From Trichopria drosophilae (lineage: Eukaryota; Arthropoda; Insecta; Hymenoptera; Diapriidae), in assembly GCA_030407085.1 (NCBI GenBank), contig CM059587.1, positions 105,483,501 through 105,547,500 of the forward strand: a stretch of DNA of 64,000 nucleotides. The letters run 5' to 3'. Positions within the stretch are counted from its first letter, which is position 1. Every line of letters starts with the position of its first letter. Under the pieces are notes generated by a model. It did no database searches, had not been told where the DNA came from, and saw nothing but the letters and a program-made list of their open reading frames with translations. Below are positions 12,121-24,670 of the stretch, one piece after another. A program made the translations under genes and the position numbers.

Positions 12121-12373
12121 TACACGGAAAATAATTTTACGCTGCGACAGACTAATATTATGGTGCCAATATGGCTATGACCTCAGTATTACCTTGCGAC
12201 GGCATAATAACAACCTCAGCATAAACATTTGTTGTACTACCGCAGCATAAGAGTTTTCCAAGAATACAATAGTGAAAGCGTATAAACAATAAATATGAGG
12301 CCACGGTAAGACAATGGCGCCAAAACCACACGTTATACAATGCTGCGGCAATACAAACATTATTTTCCGTGTA
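12121..12373. mobile_element. Palindromic MITE with TACACGGAAAATAAT ends
   Basis: Left end TACACGGAAAATAAT is the exact inverse of the right end ATTATTTTCCGTGTA; inner segments (GCTGCGACAGAC; GCTGCGGCAATAC) extend the pairing. 253 bp, no coding potential. Confidence 0.65.
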
Positions 12374-13779
12374 TGTACTGGGCCCTCCGCTTCTAGGCCC
12401 TCCTTGTTTATACTAACCTAACCTAACTAATCTGAATTTCAAGTGGTATCGAACCCACAATAAAATTGGATTCTGTCAGTTACTGCCTCAAAGCCGATTA
12501 TTCTCAAGTTCTTCCGTTTGATCTGAATTTGCATTAATACGAATAAGACACATCAGAATTTTTTGTGCAAAGTTTTAAGCCTTCCATTTTTTGTTTAATA
12601 CTTTTTTGTGCAAACCTCGTATTTGCAAAAAAATTCAAAAAAGTGGAAAAAGTGTTTTCTTCAAAACGACGGCCTCAATTTTTCTGACTGCCAATCGCTA
12701 TCATCATATTCATAATCAGAAGACATAATTATTACATTAATATGACATCGTATACAAAATTTGTTAGATGTAGTTTTATAAAAGTACCCTCAAAATAGGT
12801 GAGCACAGTGGGTTGCGTTTTTGCAAATATCATAACGTAAGAAGAGCCTCCCGCAACTTTGCAGCTGGAAATGAAAGGTGAAATCATTTTCTTCATCATA
12901 CCATATCTGGTTTTGAAAGGAAATCACGTGCTCAATAACAAAATTTAAGTTGAATAGAATATTACGTATCTAGGGTGGAAACGAAGTAATTGCAGCCAGT
13001 GCTATGAGTAGGTCGAGGGGGTAAATACGGCTAATCGCCGAAGGCGAGTCAAGAAGTCAAGTGGTGCCTGGCAGCAAACGACGCCTTTCTGATTACTTTA
13101 CTTCAGTTATGAGAAATTCAGTAATGTGATGGCACGGCCGCCATTTTGAAAATATTCAAAAATTATTTTTGTACGATATTTTTCACATCTGTACCTATAA
13201 AATATTTCATTTTCATTGAATTCCGCGACAAGGACCACAACTTTTATACTTTTGACATGGAATGACCCTTATCCAAATATGTCATGCTTTTTTTTTAAAC
13301 GTATATCACTTTTTTTATTCCAGAATTTGACAAATTTTGCCATGGACCATTGGAAAGATCGGTTCTTGGCCAATAATAAATTACTAGTTTCAAATTTTTT
13401 ACTAGATTTTGAAACCTAAAATATAGGACCAAACATCACGAAGAAATGATATATATTTGGGCGTTAAAGGGCATTATTCCCAATGTTTAAGGTAATAATT
13501 CTTTTAATGAAAACAAACTTTGTCCTCAACACAGTACTTTCCCGCGAAGAGTAAAAATTACCTGAAAATGTATATAAAGCTCAAATTATTGTAAAGCGTA
13601 ATATAATTAATCGAAAATGCACACAAATGACCAGTCACTAAGTAAGTTCTTGCTTTTATGTTTACATTTCTTCTTTTATCGTGTAGGTCTAAAATATTAT
13701 TTTTTCATATAAAACAATTTTCATAGAAATATATATAAATTGTACATTGTTATATACAACCCGTATGCAATTATATACA

Positions 13780-14060
13780 AATGCACGTATCGGATTTGGT
13801 AACCCCAAAAAAGTATAAATATCCTATTTCACTTTATTATGAAATAGATTTTCTACATTTGACCTTAAGTTGCCCTTCAACTAAACTTGATGACAAAAAA
13901 TGGACACCGAATTCATATTCACATACCACAAAAACCTATAAATATAGCGGTTTAGTTTTATATTAAATTGACTCGCTACTTGACCTTCAATTGTCTTTGA
14001 CCTACACCTGATAAGGTTAAACGCTCCCCGGATTGAGATTCAGTGACCCAAAATACATAC
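13780..14060. repeat. TGACCTT-type repeat, copy 1
   Basis: CTACATTTGACCTTAAGTTGCCCTTCAACT-like phrase (about 13852-13881) and a second at about 13978-14007, spaced about 125 bp. Related phrases occur at 24365-24660, 45370-45560 and 49610-50110. Confidence 0.5.
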
Positions 14061-14474
14061 AGGTAGTATGGTTTGGCCTTTCGGACCACCCACTGTTTTG
14101 TTTGTGGGCTGTATTATCAACCGTTTAAAATAAATGAAAAATTTTGTAATATACTTCATATCTTTGACTGTCACTTTTTATGATTATGGAGTATCACATG
14201 CACGTACGGAGTGTTACATTTTTGCAGTACATGTATGTATATACGTACACTCTGAGGGTTAAGTATATATATAAAATAAAATAAATTCACATTAGATAAA
14301 GTTTGAATTGTTCCATAAATCCAACAAAACATCAGGTTTAAAAGGTAATAACTGTTGTCCAGTTAGGTTTAACATGTACTGTTTATTATTGAAATTATTT
14401 TCAAAAGTACTAAACGGCGTATTATGCTGAGTGTTCAACTGCTGTTCTGGTGTTTGAAATTCATAACTCGGCGT

Positions 14475-17400
14475 CTATTTGCTTAGACACTCTTTGTATT
14501 CTTTCGTTGGGTCCCAGTGGCATTTGTCACCTTTCTTGACACAAGCACCGTGTCGATACTGGCACTCTGCTACTTTAGGTTTAGAATCTACGACACATTG
14601 TTTCTTGGTTGGTCCGCTACTTGGAGGGTTGATTGGAACCTATAAGAGAAAAATAACATTCACGATCATCGCAAAACCGAAGTTGGAGCTATCATATGCA
14701 GGGAACAAAACCCATTTGTCTTGATATCATTTATAATCATAGCAAATTTTATCAATACTAACTTTTTAGCAATTAAATTGTTATAAGTACATTAATAACT
14801 AACATATATTTGAATAAAATATTTGTTACCTCGCACTCGTTTTTCGGGTCGGCATAAATCTCGAGTAATTTCCGATCCTCTGGAGTTAATGTTGACACGG
14901 GTATATTAAGTCCACATATCGAATGAGTTAGTATTCCATTGTTAATATCTCCAGATATAACATATGATTTGCCAACAGTCAAACGTACGTCACAATTAAT
15001 AAACGATCTTAGTACTACAGATTTGTTCAATTCGATTCCACGAGCAGGATTTCGACCCTACATTTGTAATACATTAAGTTTATATTATTATTGCATTTCA
15101 CATATACAGAACAATACTACAAGTTTAGGAATACTACTACTCTTATGTTACGTTCAATCCATCGAATCTTTTACTTCTGAATGCAAAAATTTAAATATAC
15201 ATTCAAAACCTAATTAAGGAAATTCTAGGTTCAATCCATGTACATCACCAAAGGTATTAATTTTATAAAAAACATCATACCTTATAAATATGAGTGATAG
15301 TAACTGTAACGTCAACATGCGTACTCGTCGGAGGCAGATTCTTAGTGACCTTTGCGACAATAACTGAAACATCAACATTTCACGTATAGTTCGTGCAACA
15401 CTTTTATTAGTCTTCTAGATGAATCTTTACTGTACATCATAAATATTTTTGTATTAAAATATAAAATTTGTTAACATTGTTCCATAAAGAGATTCTACAT
15501 TAACCAGAAATAATTTCTACTATAATAGAGGATACCGAGGTTACACGTTTACTGGGCTATGTGTTCACAAAGTATCGATGACGGAATTTAATTAAATTAC
15601 TGATTCAAATAAATCTAGTGTTGGTGTGGTGCCTCGTTTTGTTTCCTATAGGCGAGACACAAATATTTTTATTTCATTTTTGAGTTGTTTAGGGCCCGTT
15701 GGCAGTAAATGAAAAACTATAGTATATTTTTTTTTTGAAGTGACCAAATTCATTACTTTGTCCAGACCTGTAGTCTGGGTTGAAGTAATTAAATTCCTTA
15801 CATGATCGTTCTCGGGTAAATATTTATATCTCATTTTCCAGTATTCATTTAATTTAAATTACGAAAAATATGAATAAAAAGTGGAATAGTACCTCAAGTG
15901 GAATTTTCAAAATGACCCGATTCCGATCCATCACTTTATTTGCAACAACGCGTTGAGTATTTTTATGAATATAATGGAAATATTTGTTATAATTATAATT
16001 TAAATATTTATAACGTGCTGATCACAAACTCAAGTTTTAGTTGCTATTGCTTGTCGTACACGAAATCCAGTCATTTCTTTGGTGCGTCATAAATAATGCA
16101 AACAGACGTGGAGTATTTATTATTTTTGCACTTATCTTACACATTTAGATTTTATGAGTAGACGATAAGTCAGTCAATTCTCACATGTGAATATATTAAA
16201 GCATTATATTCAACTGTTTTTGATTACTTATATTAGTATTTGATTATTTATTTGGCATACATTTATACATTTTTTAGTAAATAATTCAGGCTGTTTTAAT
16301 ACTATATAATAATACTACACATTTATGTGAACATGTCACTAACAAAAGTAAATCAAAATTTCTCTTCGGCGCGTGAAATTTAGATAGCGTTTTTGCTAAG
16401 ACATCATTTGTACAATTGGCCATTTACGGTTAGCATAAATCGTCCATGAATTCTCTATCAAAATAGTACTTTTCGGTCCTAGGCCGTAAAGTTGAATTTT
16501 ACGGACCGAGTGGAGATTGATCGTCCGAGCATCTCACAACCTCCAAATCGGGCCGAAAAATTTTACACCGGAGAATTAAACACTACTTTTCATACACTAT
16601 TCGTAAAGTGGACAATTTACTGATACTTTTCAGCCCGTAAAGAGACCAGTCCATACAATCGTCCGTACTAAAAAGAGTCCGTAAAGTTTTTACTTTAAGG
16701 ATACGTGGTACAGCCAAACTTTTTCACGATTATAAATATCTTTATTTATTATTATAAGCAAATATTGTTAAATACTTGGGGTTTTAAGAGTTCAGTGATA
16801 TCCGAAACTTCCAAAAGAGGATTAATGTCTTCTAACTTTTCAAAATAGTGGTCTTCGTGTTAAAGGTGTAAAATGAACTTGCCCATTGGAGTGTAAAATA
16901 TGATGCTCGTAATACGAACTTTAATACGAATTTTTCGCCCAAGTAGGGTGTAAATTCCAGTTTATGGCCCAGATTTCAAATCAAAATAGTGGGTTCTATC
17001 TTGCCCATACAATTTTCGGGAGCGTAAATCATTTTACGCCCGAAAATGTGGGCGTAATGCCCAATTTCATGCGCGTTTGGGAAAAAAGTTTGTGATCACT
17101 AGTCCAGACAAGTCAAGAACTTTCTACATGATTTATCAATACGATATAAATGTAATATATGTCTAATAGATCTTACATTTTTTAATAGCACGCTCTCTAA
17201 ATTTAACTTTTGTGGAACTGATATTTTTGTTAATATTCTTCTTTTCATTTCAAATTTGGCTACTTAAACAGTGGAGTAAAGTTGATAACAGTTATTTTCG
17301 TAACTTGGGCGTAAAAAGCAACTTTACGCCCGCAAGTGAACCTTCGTGCCTGTGGGCCGGCAAGCCCTCATTAGTAGGCGTCAAAGATCGATTTACGCCT

Positions 17401-17665
17401 TTTAGGCTACTTTACACATAGTAGGCCTGAAGATCAACTTTACGTTTACTATGATGTAAGCAATATATTCAACTAATCAATGTTGTAATTCATACATTTT
17501 ACAACTTGTTCTTGTTTTTAAAATGTATATATAAAATTGAAACTCACCGAATTTTGCCAATTTGAACGCAGTCTGCCTGTGCATCCGTAAACATGAACAA
17601 GATTCTGCATTTTGTACAGAAACGGCCGCTAAGATCAGTAACACACACAGTGCTGGGAACTTCAT
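14475..17665 (-). CDS. TIMP-L3: TIMP-like protein, most canonical copy
   Basis: Exons 17548-17665, 15281-15363, 14830-15057, 14475-14639; 197 aa. The 22-residue leader ends QNAES, placing Cys at mature position 1: CSCLRMHRQTAF, very close to the classical TIMP start (C-S-C..H.Q.AF). Exon 2 starts VIVAKV, matching the VIRAK strand of known TIMPs, and ends HIYK. Exon 3 (76 codons, the longest in the array) has INCDVRLTVGKSYVISG, SICGL and LTPEDRKLLEIY, the best match to the TIMP core. Exon 4 has KKQC, AECQYRHGAC, KCHW and ECLSK. Ten Cys in the mature chain: C1, C3, three in exon 3, five in exon 4. The large intron 1 (about 2.2 kb) contains CGTAAA-rich repeats. AATAAA at 14392-14397. Of the nine this is the best candidate for the conserved ancestral metalloproteinase inhibitor; orthology is not tested. 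Confidence 0.9.
16470..16715. repeat. CGTAAAGT-rich dispersed repeat, copy 2
   Basis: Collinear with the copy at 9040-9330; contains GTCCGTAAAGTT, TTTTACGGACC, CCGTAAAG. Intron 1 of TIMP-L3. Confidence 0.55.
16890..17445. repeat. GGGCGTAAA-type repeat, copy 1
   Basis: TTTACGCCC and GGGCGTAAA occur many times in both orientations. A related block lies at 44305-45085. Intron 1 of TIMP-L3. Confidence 0.5.
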
Positions 17666-17740
17666 TTTGGGTCTGAAACACGAAATAAATATATTTTTTT
17701 AACTGCGGGCCGTAAATACTTACTTAGCGCACTATTTTCA

Positions 17741-17812
17741 GTGTGATAAGTCGATGATTCACTGACTGTACAATTAGTGTGATAAGTCGATGATTCACGC
17801 ACTGTACAATTA
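17741..17812. repeat. Two tandem 36-bp repeats upstream of TIMP-L3
   Basis: Unit starts GTGTGATAAGTCGATGATTC and ends TGTACAATTA; copies differ at two positions. A partial third copy (GTGCGATTAATG) follows. About 75 bp upstream of the L3 start codon. Confidence 0.85.
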
Positions 17813-20711
17813 GTGCGATTAATGTTTACTTTGCGCAATGGTAAAAAATATCTTAGGATAAGTGCCCGGTAGATCCCTACCGCCCCTTGATAGGCCTAAA
17901 AATCATAGCAGAAACCAGAAGTTTATATTTTTTACAGGTTAGGGTGATTTACACAAAAACAAAAATCTTCATAAAATCTGAGGTAATGTTATGCACTTTT
18001 GGTGAAACCAGGAGTAATTTCTATTATATTTTTTACATGAAAAACAGTCATAAAAAAGAAAGTTTATTTTTCGTTGCATTCCTATTTAAAAGGTTATTGA
18101 ACACTATTGAAAAATGTCAATTCCGTAGCAAAACCAGTCGTTTTTTATCATCAACTACATTGTTTGTTTATTAAAGTACATTCCTGCATATATCATCTCA
18201 CAGAAAATATACTCCAGATCGGGTTGCTGATACCGAACGAAAATACGTGCCTTGTTTTTTAAATTGGTTATTTATTGTTTCGGATGTTTACAAATCATAC
18301 AACTTTTTCCGGGGAAATGTACTGCATGACTGGATTGTCGTGAGAACAGAATGGTACTCGTTTCTTTGGAAAAAAGCAGCAAAAAGAGCAAAAACGATCA
18401 GGAAGCATTTAATTTATTAAATTTACTGAACAATATGAGGAACACTTAATTGGTGTTTTTTTGACAGCGCAGATTCATGTTTCACGTGATCCGTGAAATT
18501 TCATTTTACGGACTTAAAGTATTAATTACCTACTATATTATTGTTAATATGCTTTACATTAATTTATTACTAAAATCTTATCTATATCGGCGACAATTAT
18601 TATTAATTAGTGAAAGTAGATTATTTGAGATATTCTGTAAATATAGATTAAATTCGATTTTTGTTCTAAGCAATCTCTACCCAAACAATTCGGTTGCTCA
18701 TTAAAAAAAAACCGGAAAAACCATTTGTTTAATTATTCGAATACACTATGTTAGTAGTCGCTAAAACGAATTATTTTACATTTGAAATGAGCAAAAATCT
18801 TTATAAATTTCTAGAAAATTGTCAAAATTAAGCCTTTTGTGGCTAATAAAATTATTACAAGTACCTTAGGGATATCAAATACTGTGACAGCTCTCAAAAC
18901 CTGCACGTTTCCAACACTGCTGTTGGAGGAGGAAGATAAACTTCGAAAGAACGGAAGATAATTTCGTGCTTGGAATATTGATTTTATATAATTCCAAGTA
19001 TATCATTATATTAAAAATGCAAATAGAGATAATTCTTCAAAGCAATCAATGGATTACTCTTTATTGTTGCATAATAACACTGGCTCATATGCATAATAAC
19101 TGATCGACATTTTCCGTTAAATGTTATTTTTCCTGTCAGCTTTCAATGCGATTTACAGTTAACCGCTGTAGATTATGTTAAGATTTATATACGTCAGAGG
19201 TATTTTACATCTCGGTCCAATCACCTTGGTCACCTTGATATCAAAAAAGTTTCTTTCCTCATTTTTGACATTGTAAACGAGAGTAAACATTTCTCCATTA
19301 TTCATTTATCAGTTTGTTTTGTACATTTATTTGTAAGTGATGATACCTATACTAACTACATTTATTTTATACTGAGGAAAGGAATCGTTTGTGTAATAAG
19401 ATATACTCAGTTAATTAACAGAATATATAAAACAAATATGATCAGTTTTTATATATTTTTGTCTTTATTGTAACCTAAATATAAAAAAAAAGTTGTATAA
19501 TATAAAATAGAATAAAAATCGTTCTTGTAACATCAAAACTGGCTAAATTATACGACAATTTACGTATCCAATGGTCAATTATATAAACATTTGTCCAAGT
19601 ACCTTCCCTTTCGTTTTGACTGATAATGATCCAAAATTGAGTTACAGTAGTTCTTTGCCCCACAATTTGTCCGTTTAATGTTCGGTGTTCTTTCTGTCAA
19701 TGTTCCTTTTTCGACTGATTTGGACCAAGCACGTCCAAAGAACCTCAATTAGATTTTCAACTGGAATCAGCATTTAATGGAAATTGAACCCATGATAGAC
19801 AAAATATGTATATACAATAGATTTCCGGACATGGACGTATGGCGGCTATGTGTTACTTTGGGAACGCATTTTCTTTTGAGATTTTTTATTTAAATGCATT
19901 TTTTTTATATTTTGTATGTGTCTTAGAAATGCTATATACACTGCGAAAAGTTGGTGCGATTAATAACGCCACAGATAGTGCAACTTCTGAAACATCATAA
20001 AAGCGTAACTGCACGTTACGAAAAATTGAATAATCTTGACTAAATATTTAGTTACCGGTTAGCATCTAAATATTTTGTTAATGTAACTAAAATGTAGAGG
20101 AAATTAATCAATATTGAATATTAATAGTTAACCACATTTATTCTGTACTCTTTTATTATATATATTTTTATATATTTTCACAGTATACAAGAAGCACATT
20201 TTTGAAAGGGACTTGGTGTGATTAGTTAAAAGCCCATTCCTGAATTTTCATCTATATTAATTTATAACTAAACATATTTTTAATATTTCTTTTTTTTCAA
20301 ATTTTAACAGTTTTGACATTGTAATTTTACAAAAAATTAATAATTTCGTTGAGAAACAAAATACAAAAATAACGATAAATAAATATTGAAATGTTTGTGA
20401 GAAGAAGCATTTTTTGTACTTTGGAGGATATCTCCAATTTGGTGCACTGAATACGAACACCGTAGTCAAAATTGGCCAGAAGATCATTTTCAAGGTCTAA
20501 ACTAATAAAACCGTGTCCTTTCTGTGTTTTTTTACATTTTCTAAAAATATAGATCTGACGAAAATGTGTTTCCAAAAAAAATGTATCCAGTGACCATGTA
20601 GCGACACATCCTATACCATACTTTGAATTGTGACCGCACGTTAGCCAAGATCCATGTACAATAATAATCTAACACCAATATCCGGTAACTTACTTCGCTG
20701 AGAGAAAAGTT

Positions 20712-20738
20712 TGTATGTATGTATGTATGTATGTATGT
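20712..20738. repeat. GTAT/TATG microsatellite
   Basis: Five to six uninterrupted TATG units. Confidence 0.85.
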
Positions 20739-21137
20739 TGGACTGTATGCCAAAAATACCATCATAACTTGCTTGTCAAAGTATATTTTCTCCGTGAAAT
20801 ATTTTGTTAATTTAACGTCAAAGCCTCAAGCTTCTTACAAATTATATTTTAACATCTTATATAATAATTGTTCTAATAAATCTTTTATACATACAATTAA
20901 AAATAATTTGGAATCCGGGAATAATTTAGACACAAACGTTACGTACGAGGATATTTGCCATTATTTTTGATAAAATTACTATACATTTTTGGAAATTCGT
21001 TCTAATTCAAAAACAATATTTTGATATAATGGAAGTTTGAAAATTATTTTGAACTCGTAACGTCACCACGTCAAATGAAATATTTTTTCCTCGTCTACAA
21101 TTAGTTTACAATTTTAATAAAATATAGAATATTTTCA

Positions 21138-22387
21138 TTAAGGCCTTGTGAGACAGGTATTATAAGCTGCAGATCTTCTCCAACTACATCTTCCGCGAAT
21201 AGGTATACACACTCCGTGCTCGTATTGACATTCTGCGATTTTATTGTTGGAATCTATGAGGCACTGCTTAGAACTTGGTGTCGTGGGAGCTGTAAGCTGT
21301 GCTGGAACCTAAACATAAAGCAATATTAGCTAATCTGTTGTCTCATATCCAACAACTGTATATAGATTGTTCTACAAGAAAAAATAACTTTCTCACACTT
21401 GGTGCGCAAATGCGATTTTGCTCCCTATCTTGCGGGAGCAAAACCGCACATTCTCTCCCCAGGGAGCAAAATAAGTTTCTCAGATTCTCAGCGCAAAATA
21501 CTATTTTGTTCCCTATATCGCGGGAGCAAAATAGCACGCTCTCTTATGAGAACATAGTATGTGCAACATGCGACAATAGATGTTTGTAGACTCATGAAAA
21601 ATGCCGTCGAAAACACCCATTTTGCTTCCTTCTTGCACAATCTACTATTCTTGTTGTACGAATCCTTGGATTCGTAAAGTACACAGAAGACCAAGATAAA
21701 ATAGTTAATATTGAATATTTGGAACCAAATTGTTTACTCACCTCACATGTTTTACCCTCCGTTCCATATGCCAAGAATAATTCCCGACGTTCTGGGGTGA
21801 ATTGTTCTATTGGGAAGGCAAATGCACATACAGAAAGCACAAATTTTCCATTGGTAATTTTTCCAGAGACGACATATCTTTTGTTTATCGCCAGATGAGG
21901 TGCACAAGGTACGAATGTACTAAGCACAATTGTACTGCCTACTTGTAAAGCATCCTTTTTCTGTAAAATTCAGTAGAAAATTAAATGACGATGCATTCCC
22001 TAGTAAAAACTGATCTACGTTTATTGTTTAATGCAAATTCAATGTCGATTTTTTGAAAGGATCAATAAATAAATCTTCATTTTACCTTGAGAACTTCCCG
22101 AATAATCACTGAGTATTCAGCATCACTTGGAGTTCCTGGTAGTTTTCGTCTCACTTCAACAACCAAAACTGAAAAAATATGAATGTTTGAAAATGAAGGT
22201 AACATTCCATATTTTGTATTAACTTATCCTTTACCTACGTGTATATAAATTTAAAATAGAGAAACTTACCATAATCGTCTGTATGATAAATCAGCTGTGA
22301 GTGTCGATGTAAACATGTGCACGATTCTGCAATTTCCACAGAGATGGCTATAAAAGCCAGAAGAAAACATATTCCTGCGATTTTCAT
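21138..22387 (-). CDS. TIMP-L4: secreted TIMP-like protein
   Basis: Exons 22270-22387, 22086-22168, 21742-21960, 21138-21308; 196 aa. Leader MKIAGICFLLAFIAISVE ends IAES, giving mature CTCLHRHSQLIY. Exon 2 reads VLVVEVRRKLPG...REVLK; exon 3 (219 nt) has VPCAP, NKRYVVSGKITNG, SVCAF, FTPERRELFLAYG and KTCE; exon 4 has SSKQC, KIAECQYEHGVC, RCSWRRSAAYNTC. Introns are short (about 100, 125 and 430 nt), making this a compact copy. Intron 3 carries a GCGCAA/TTTTGCTCCC repeat. The core promoter is visible upstream: TATA at 22625-22633, then an ATTTG|GTAGGT donor at 22587, with the acceptor TAG 11 nt before the ATG. ATTAAA at 21113-21118 may serve as the poly(A) signal. The closest paralogue is L8, about 38 kb away. 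Residue 2 is Thr, as in vertebrate TIMP-1/3; in known TIMPs this residue enters the protease S1' pocket. Confidence 0.95.
21397..21545. repeat. Inverted GCGCAA/TTTTGCTCCC repeat in TIMP-L4 intron 3
   Basis: TTTTGCTCCCTATCTTGCGG with GGGAGCAAAA, repeated as TTTTGTTCCCTATATCGCGG with GGGAGCAAAA about 90 bp later. Each copy is itself a small hairpin. Confidence 0.6.
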
Positions 22388-23450
22388 GTTGGATTTATCT
22401 ACAATATTTAACATAATTAAATCATTTTATGAGTACGAGAAGAATTTTATAAATGCTAGTTTAATAAAATATTTCTGTTGGTTAAAAAAGTAAATTAGAA
22501 AACTGTCTAACAAATTGATGATTTTATTTTCTATAAAATGTTTAATATAATGCAATTTTTATTAAATAATAAAAATGACAAACCTACCAAATTAATATTC
22601 AATACGAATGAGGTAAAGCTGCTACTTTTTATACTTATATCTTGTTATTGAGATGTTGGATTCCGAAATTCGAATTTTTCCTGAAAACGGTGTGAATCAG
22701 TATTTAATTATATAATTCGATTTATTACTTTCGAAAATTTTGTTTTATCGGATGGGATTTGCCAATAGCGTTGTATAAAAATCCGAGGTATAAAGCCGAA
22801 AGGAACCCATATATCTAGATCCAAAGCGGAAGAAGGAAAATTTGAGCTTATAATTTCTTTTCGTGCTCTTGCACTGACATTGACATTACCATTAATCACG
22901 TTCCACATATCAGATATAAAAGAAATTAAAATAAAATAATCTTAGAGATTATTATTAGTTTTAATTCAATATGTATAGGTAGTGTATACATTTTTATTTA
23001 ATTCAACTGAATTCGGTCTTAATATAATTTTTAAATACATATAGATAATAAATACGCTTTTTCCGTTGTGTTATATTTTCATATTTATATTATTATTTTT
23101 CTCCACCGTTTATAAATAATATCTTTTAATTTACTTGTGATATTTATTGGTCTGTAATAATAGTAACCAATAAGAATAACTTAAGGTTATAAAAACTGCA
23201 TTAAGACCGAATTCAGTTGAATATAAACGGTAGAGAAAAATAATAATAACAATACGAATATGATTTATTATAATACATATGTCAATCAACGAAGAGTGTG
23301 CCCTATAAAATGTTGAAAAGGCAGCATTTGCAAAATGAAGAAAATTAACGTAATTCCTAAAAAAATGTTATATGTTTAGCGGCACAGTGCCAAAGTTATT
23401 TATCATGTTTTAAGAGAGATTGTAAATGGTTTTTGACATAATAACTTATC
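22388..23450. other. Upstream region of TIMP-L4
   Basis: Holds the L4 promoter and noncoding exon (about 22587-22633). At 23000-23250, two short blocks (A: TTCAACTGAATTCGGTCTTA; B: TTATTTTTCTCCACCGTTTA) occur once separated and once adjacent and inverted, in permuted order, a sign of rearranged transposon DNA. Confidence 0.4.
22585..22634 (-). promoter_or_regulatory. Core promoter and noncoding first exon of TIMP-L4
   Basis: TATAAAAAG at 22625-22633 (minus strand), then ATTTG|GTAGGT donor with GT at 22587-22586. The TATA-to-donor distance is 46 bp, leaving a 5' UTR exon of roughly 15 nt if transcription starts about 30 bp after the TATA. The matching acceptor lies 11 nt before the ATG. The same arrangement is seen at L5 and L9. 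Confidence 0.6.
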
Positions 23451-23539
23451 ACAAAAATGATTGTTCATGTGTGTGGCATATGTAGTATTTATACAAAACA
23501 GTCAAAAGTCTGCGAAAATACTTATCTATTAATGAAGTC

Positions 23540-24290
23540 ATGCTGGTCTGCGATTTTTCAGACAATTATAACTGTAAATATTCGAGTGAAATACAAAGTG
23601 TTCCCTTTGGAGCGTCGGAAAAACAAATTAGTCTGCATACAGGTGCTTTTTTTTTTATAAACCTTCTCTTAATGAAGAAGTCAAATACATACCGTTCCGA
23701 AAACCTACTACATGATGCGTCAGCTATATGGGCCCACTTAACACCAATACTCAATGAAATAAGAAGAATTATTCTTAGTGTTACAACTATACTTTATCAA
23801 AGTGATGGACCAACGACACAGTACCGTAAAAAAAGTAGTTTTTGGTTGTTTAAAACTCACAATGGATTTCTAAATTTAAACTATGCAACATGGAACTCCT
23901 GGACATGATAAAAGTGTTGCAGATGGTATAGGTGGTTCTGTCAAAAGTTTATGTAATCGAGCAGTATGTCAAGGTCAAGATGTTATTTCAGTTGCCGACT
24001 TGGTAAGAATAGTGAAAAGTTCCACTGAGAAGGAAACAATGATTTTTTATATTAATACTCAAGACATTGATTTAAAAGCAACACCCAATACAATGAAGAC
24101 GTTTCAGATGATTTGGGTAAAAGAAAGAACCAAGTATCTTTTTATAAATTTGTTATCGTGTGAATCACGTCGTATTGTTTTAACTTGCGTTCATTTTCAT
24201 TTGACACCTATTTATTGCGAAATTGATGCAGTAAAAAATATGGCAAAACTAAGTGAAAAGAATAAGACTAGAAGAAAAATATGTAATTGA
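23540..24290 (+). pseudogene. Broken transposon-associated protein of unknown class
   Basis: First frame (23540-23908) reads VCDFSDNYNCKYSSEIQS, then FGASEKQISLHTGAFF, later YQSDGPTTQYRKKSSFWLF and ending YATWN. After a frameshift at about 23890 the second frame (23883-24290) continues GTPGHDKSVADGIGGSVK and CNRAVCQGQDVIS. I recognise this D-F-S-E-N-Y ... S-D-G-P-T-x-Q-Y-R ... G-H-x-K-x-x-x-D-G-x-G-G pattern from multicopy insect proteins, probably transposon-derived, but cannot name the family. The spaced acidic residues would fit an RNase H-like DDE fold (inference). One frameshift and no clear N-terminus make it a relic. Confidence 0.5.
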
Positions 24291-24364
24291 AAAATCTACA
24301 TCTGGCGCTCAAAAAATGTCAAACAAAACAAAGACTGGCAAAATAAATAAACAATAATTTTTTG

Positions 24365-24670
24365 TTACTTGACTATCAAATGAACTTGTACCTGTACTTA
24401 TGAAGGTTACCTGACCTCAGAATACGATTTGCTGACCTCGAAAACATATGTATGAATTTTTCATACTTACCATTTTTATCTCAAAAACCCTTAAAATAAC
24501 CTTAAATGACCTCTAGATCCAACTTGGAATTAAAAGCCGGATTCGGATTCAGAGACCTCTAAAACATATTCCTGAATTTTTTCAAAAATTTTCCTATAAT
24601 TTTTTCTCCACTTGACCCTCAAATGACCTTGAATCTGAAGGGGGTTAACCGACCTTCTGATCGTCATCAG
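24365..24670. repeat. TGACCTT-type repeat, copy 2
   Basis: Phrases such as ACTTGACCCTCAAATGACCT and ACTTGACTATCAAATGAACT recur at about 240-bp spacing, alternating with CAGAGACCTCTAAAACATAT / CTGACCTCGAAAACATATGT segments. Confidence 0.5.

Larger units (their letters stand above)
10887..14474. other. Spacer between TIMP-L2 and TIMP-L3
   Basis: No gene seen. Holds the GCACGGAA repeat (about 11095-11400), a palindromic MITE (12121-12373) and TGACCTT-type repeats (about 13850-14050). CCTAACCTAAC at about 12414-12425 resembles two arthropod telomere units but is too short to interpret. AATAAA for L3 at 14392-14397. Confidence 0.45.
17666..21137. other. Spacer between TIMP-L3 and TIMP-L4
   Basis: Contains the 36-bp tandem repeat (17741-17812) and a GTAT microsatellite (20712-20738). 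Frames at 17887-18174 and 18477-18704 have low complexity and no recognisable family. Nothing else supported. Confidence 0.45.

Noticed and set aside
12414..12425. CCTAACCTAAC as interstitial telomeric repeat
   Set aside because: Only about two units of the arthropod TTAGG motif; expected by chance or common in insect repeats.
9040..17445. Regularly spaced short repeats as a CRISPR array
   Set aside because: Repeats are in both orientations, irregularly spaced and short, in a eukaryotic spliced-gene context.
20327..20575. Minus-strand frames near 20.3-20.6 kb
   Set aside because: Low-complexity F/K/I-rich translations typical of AT-rich DNA with no motif support.
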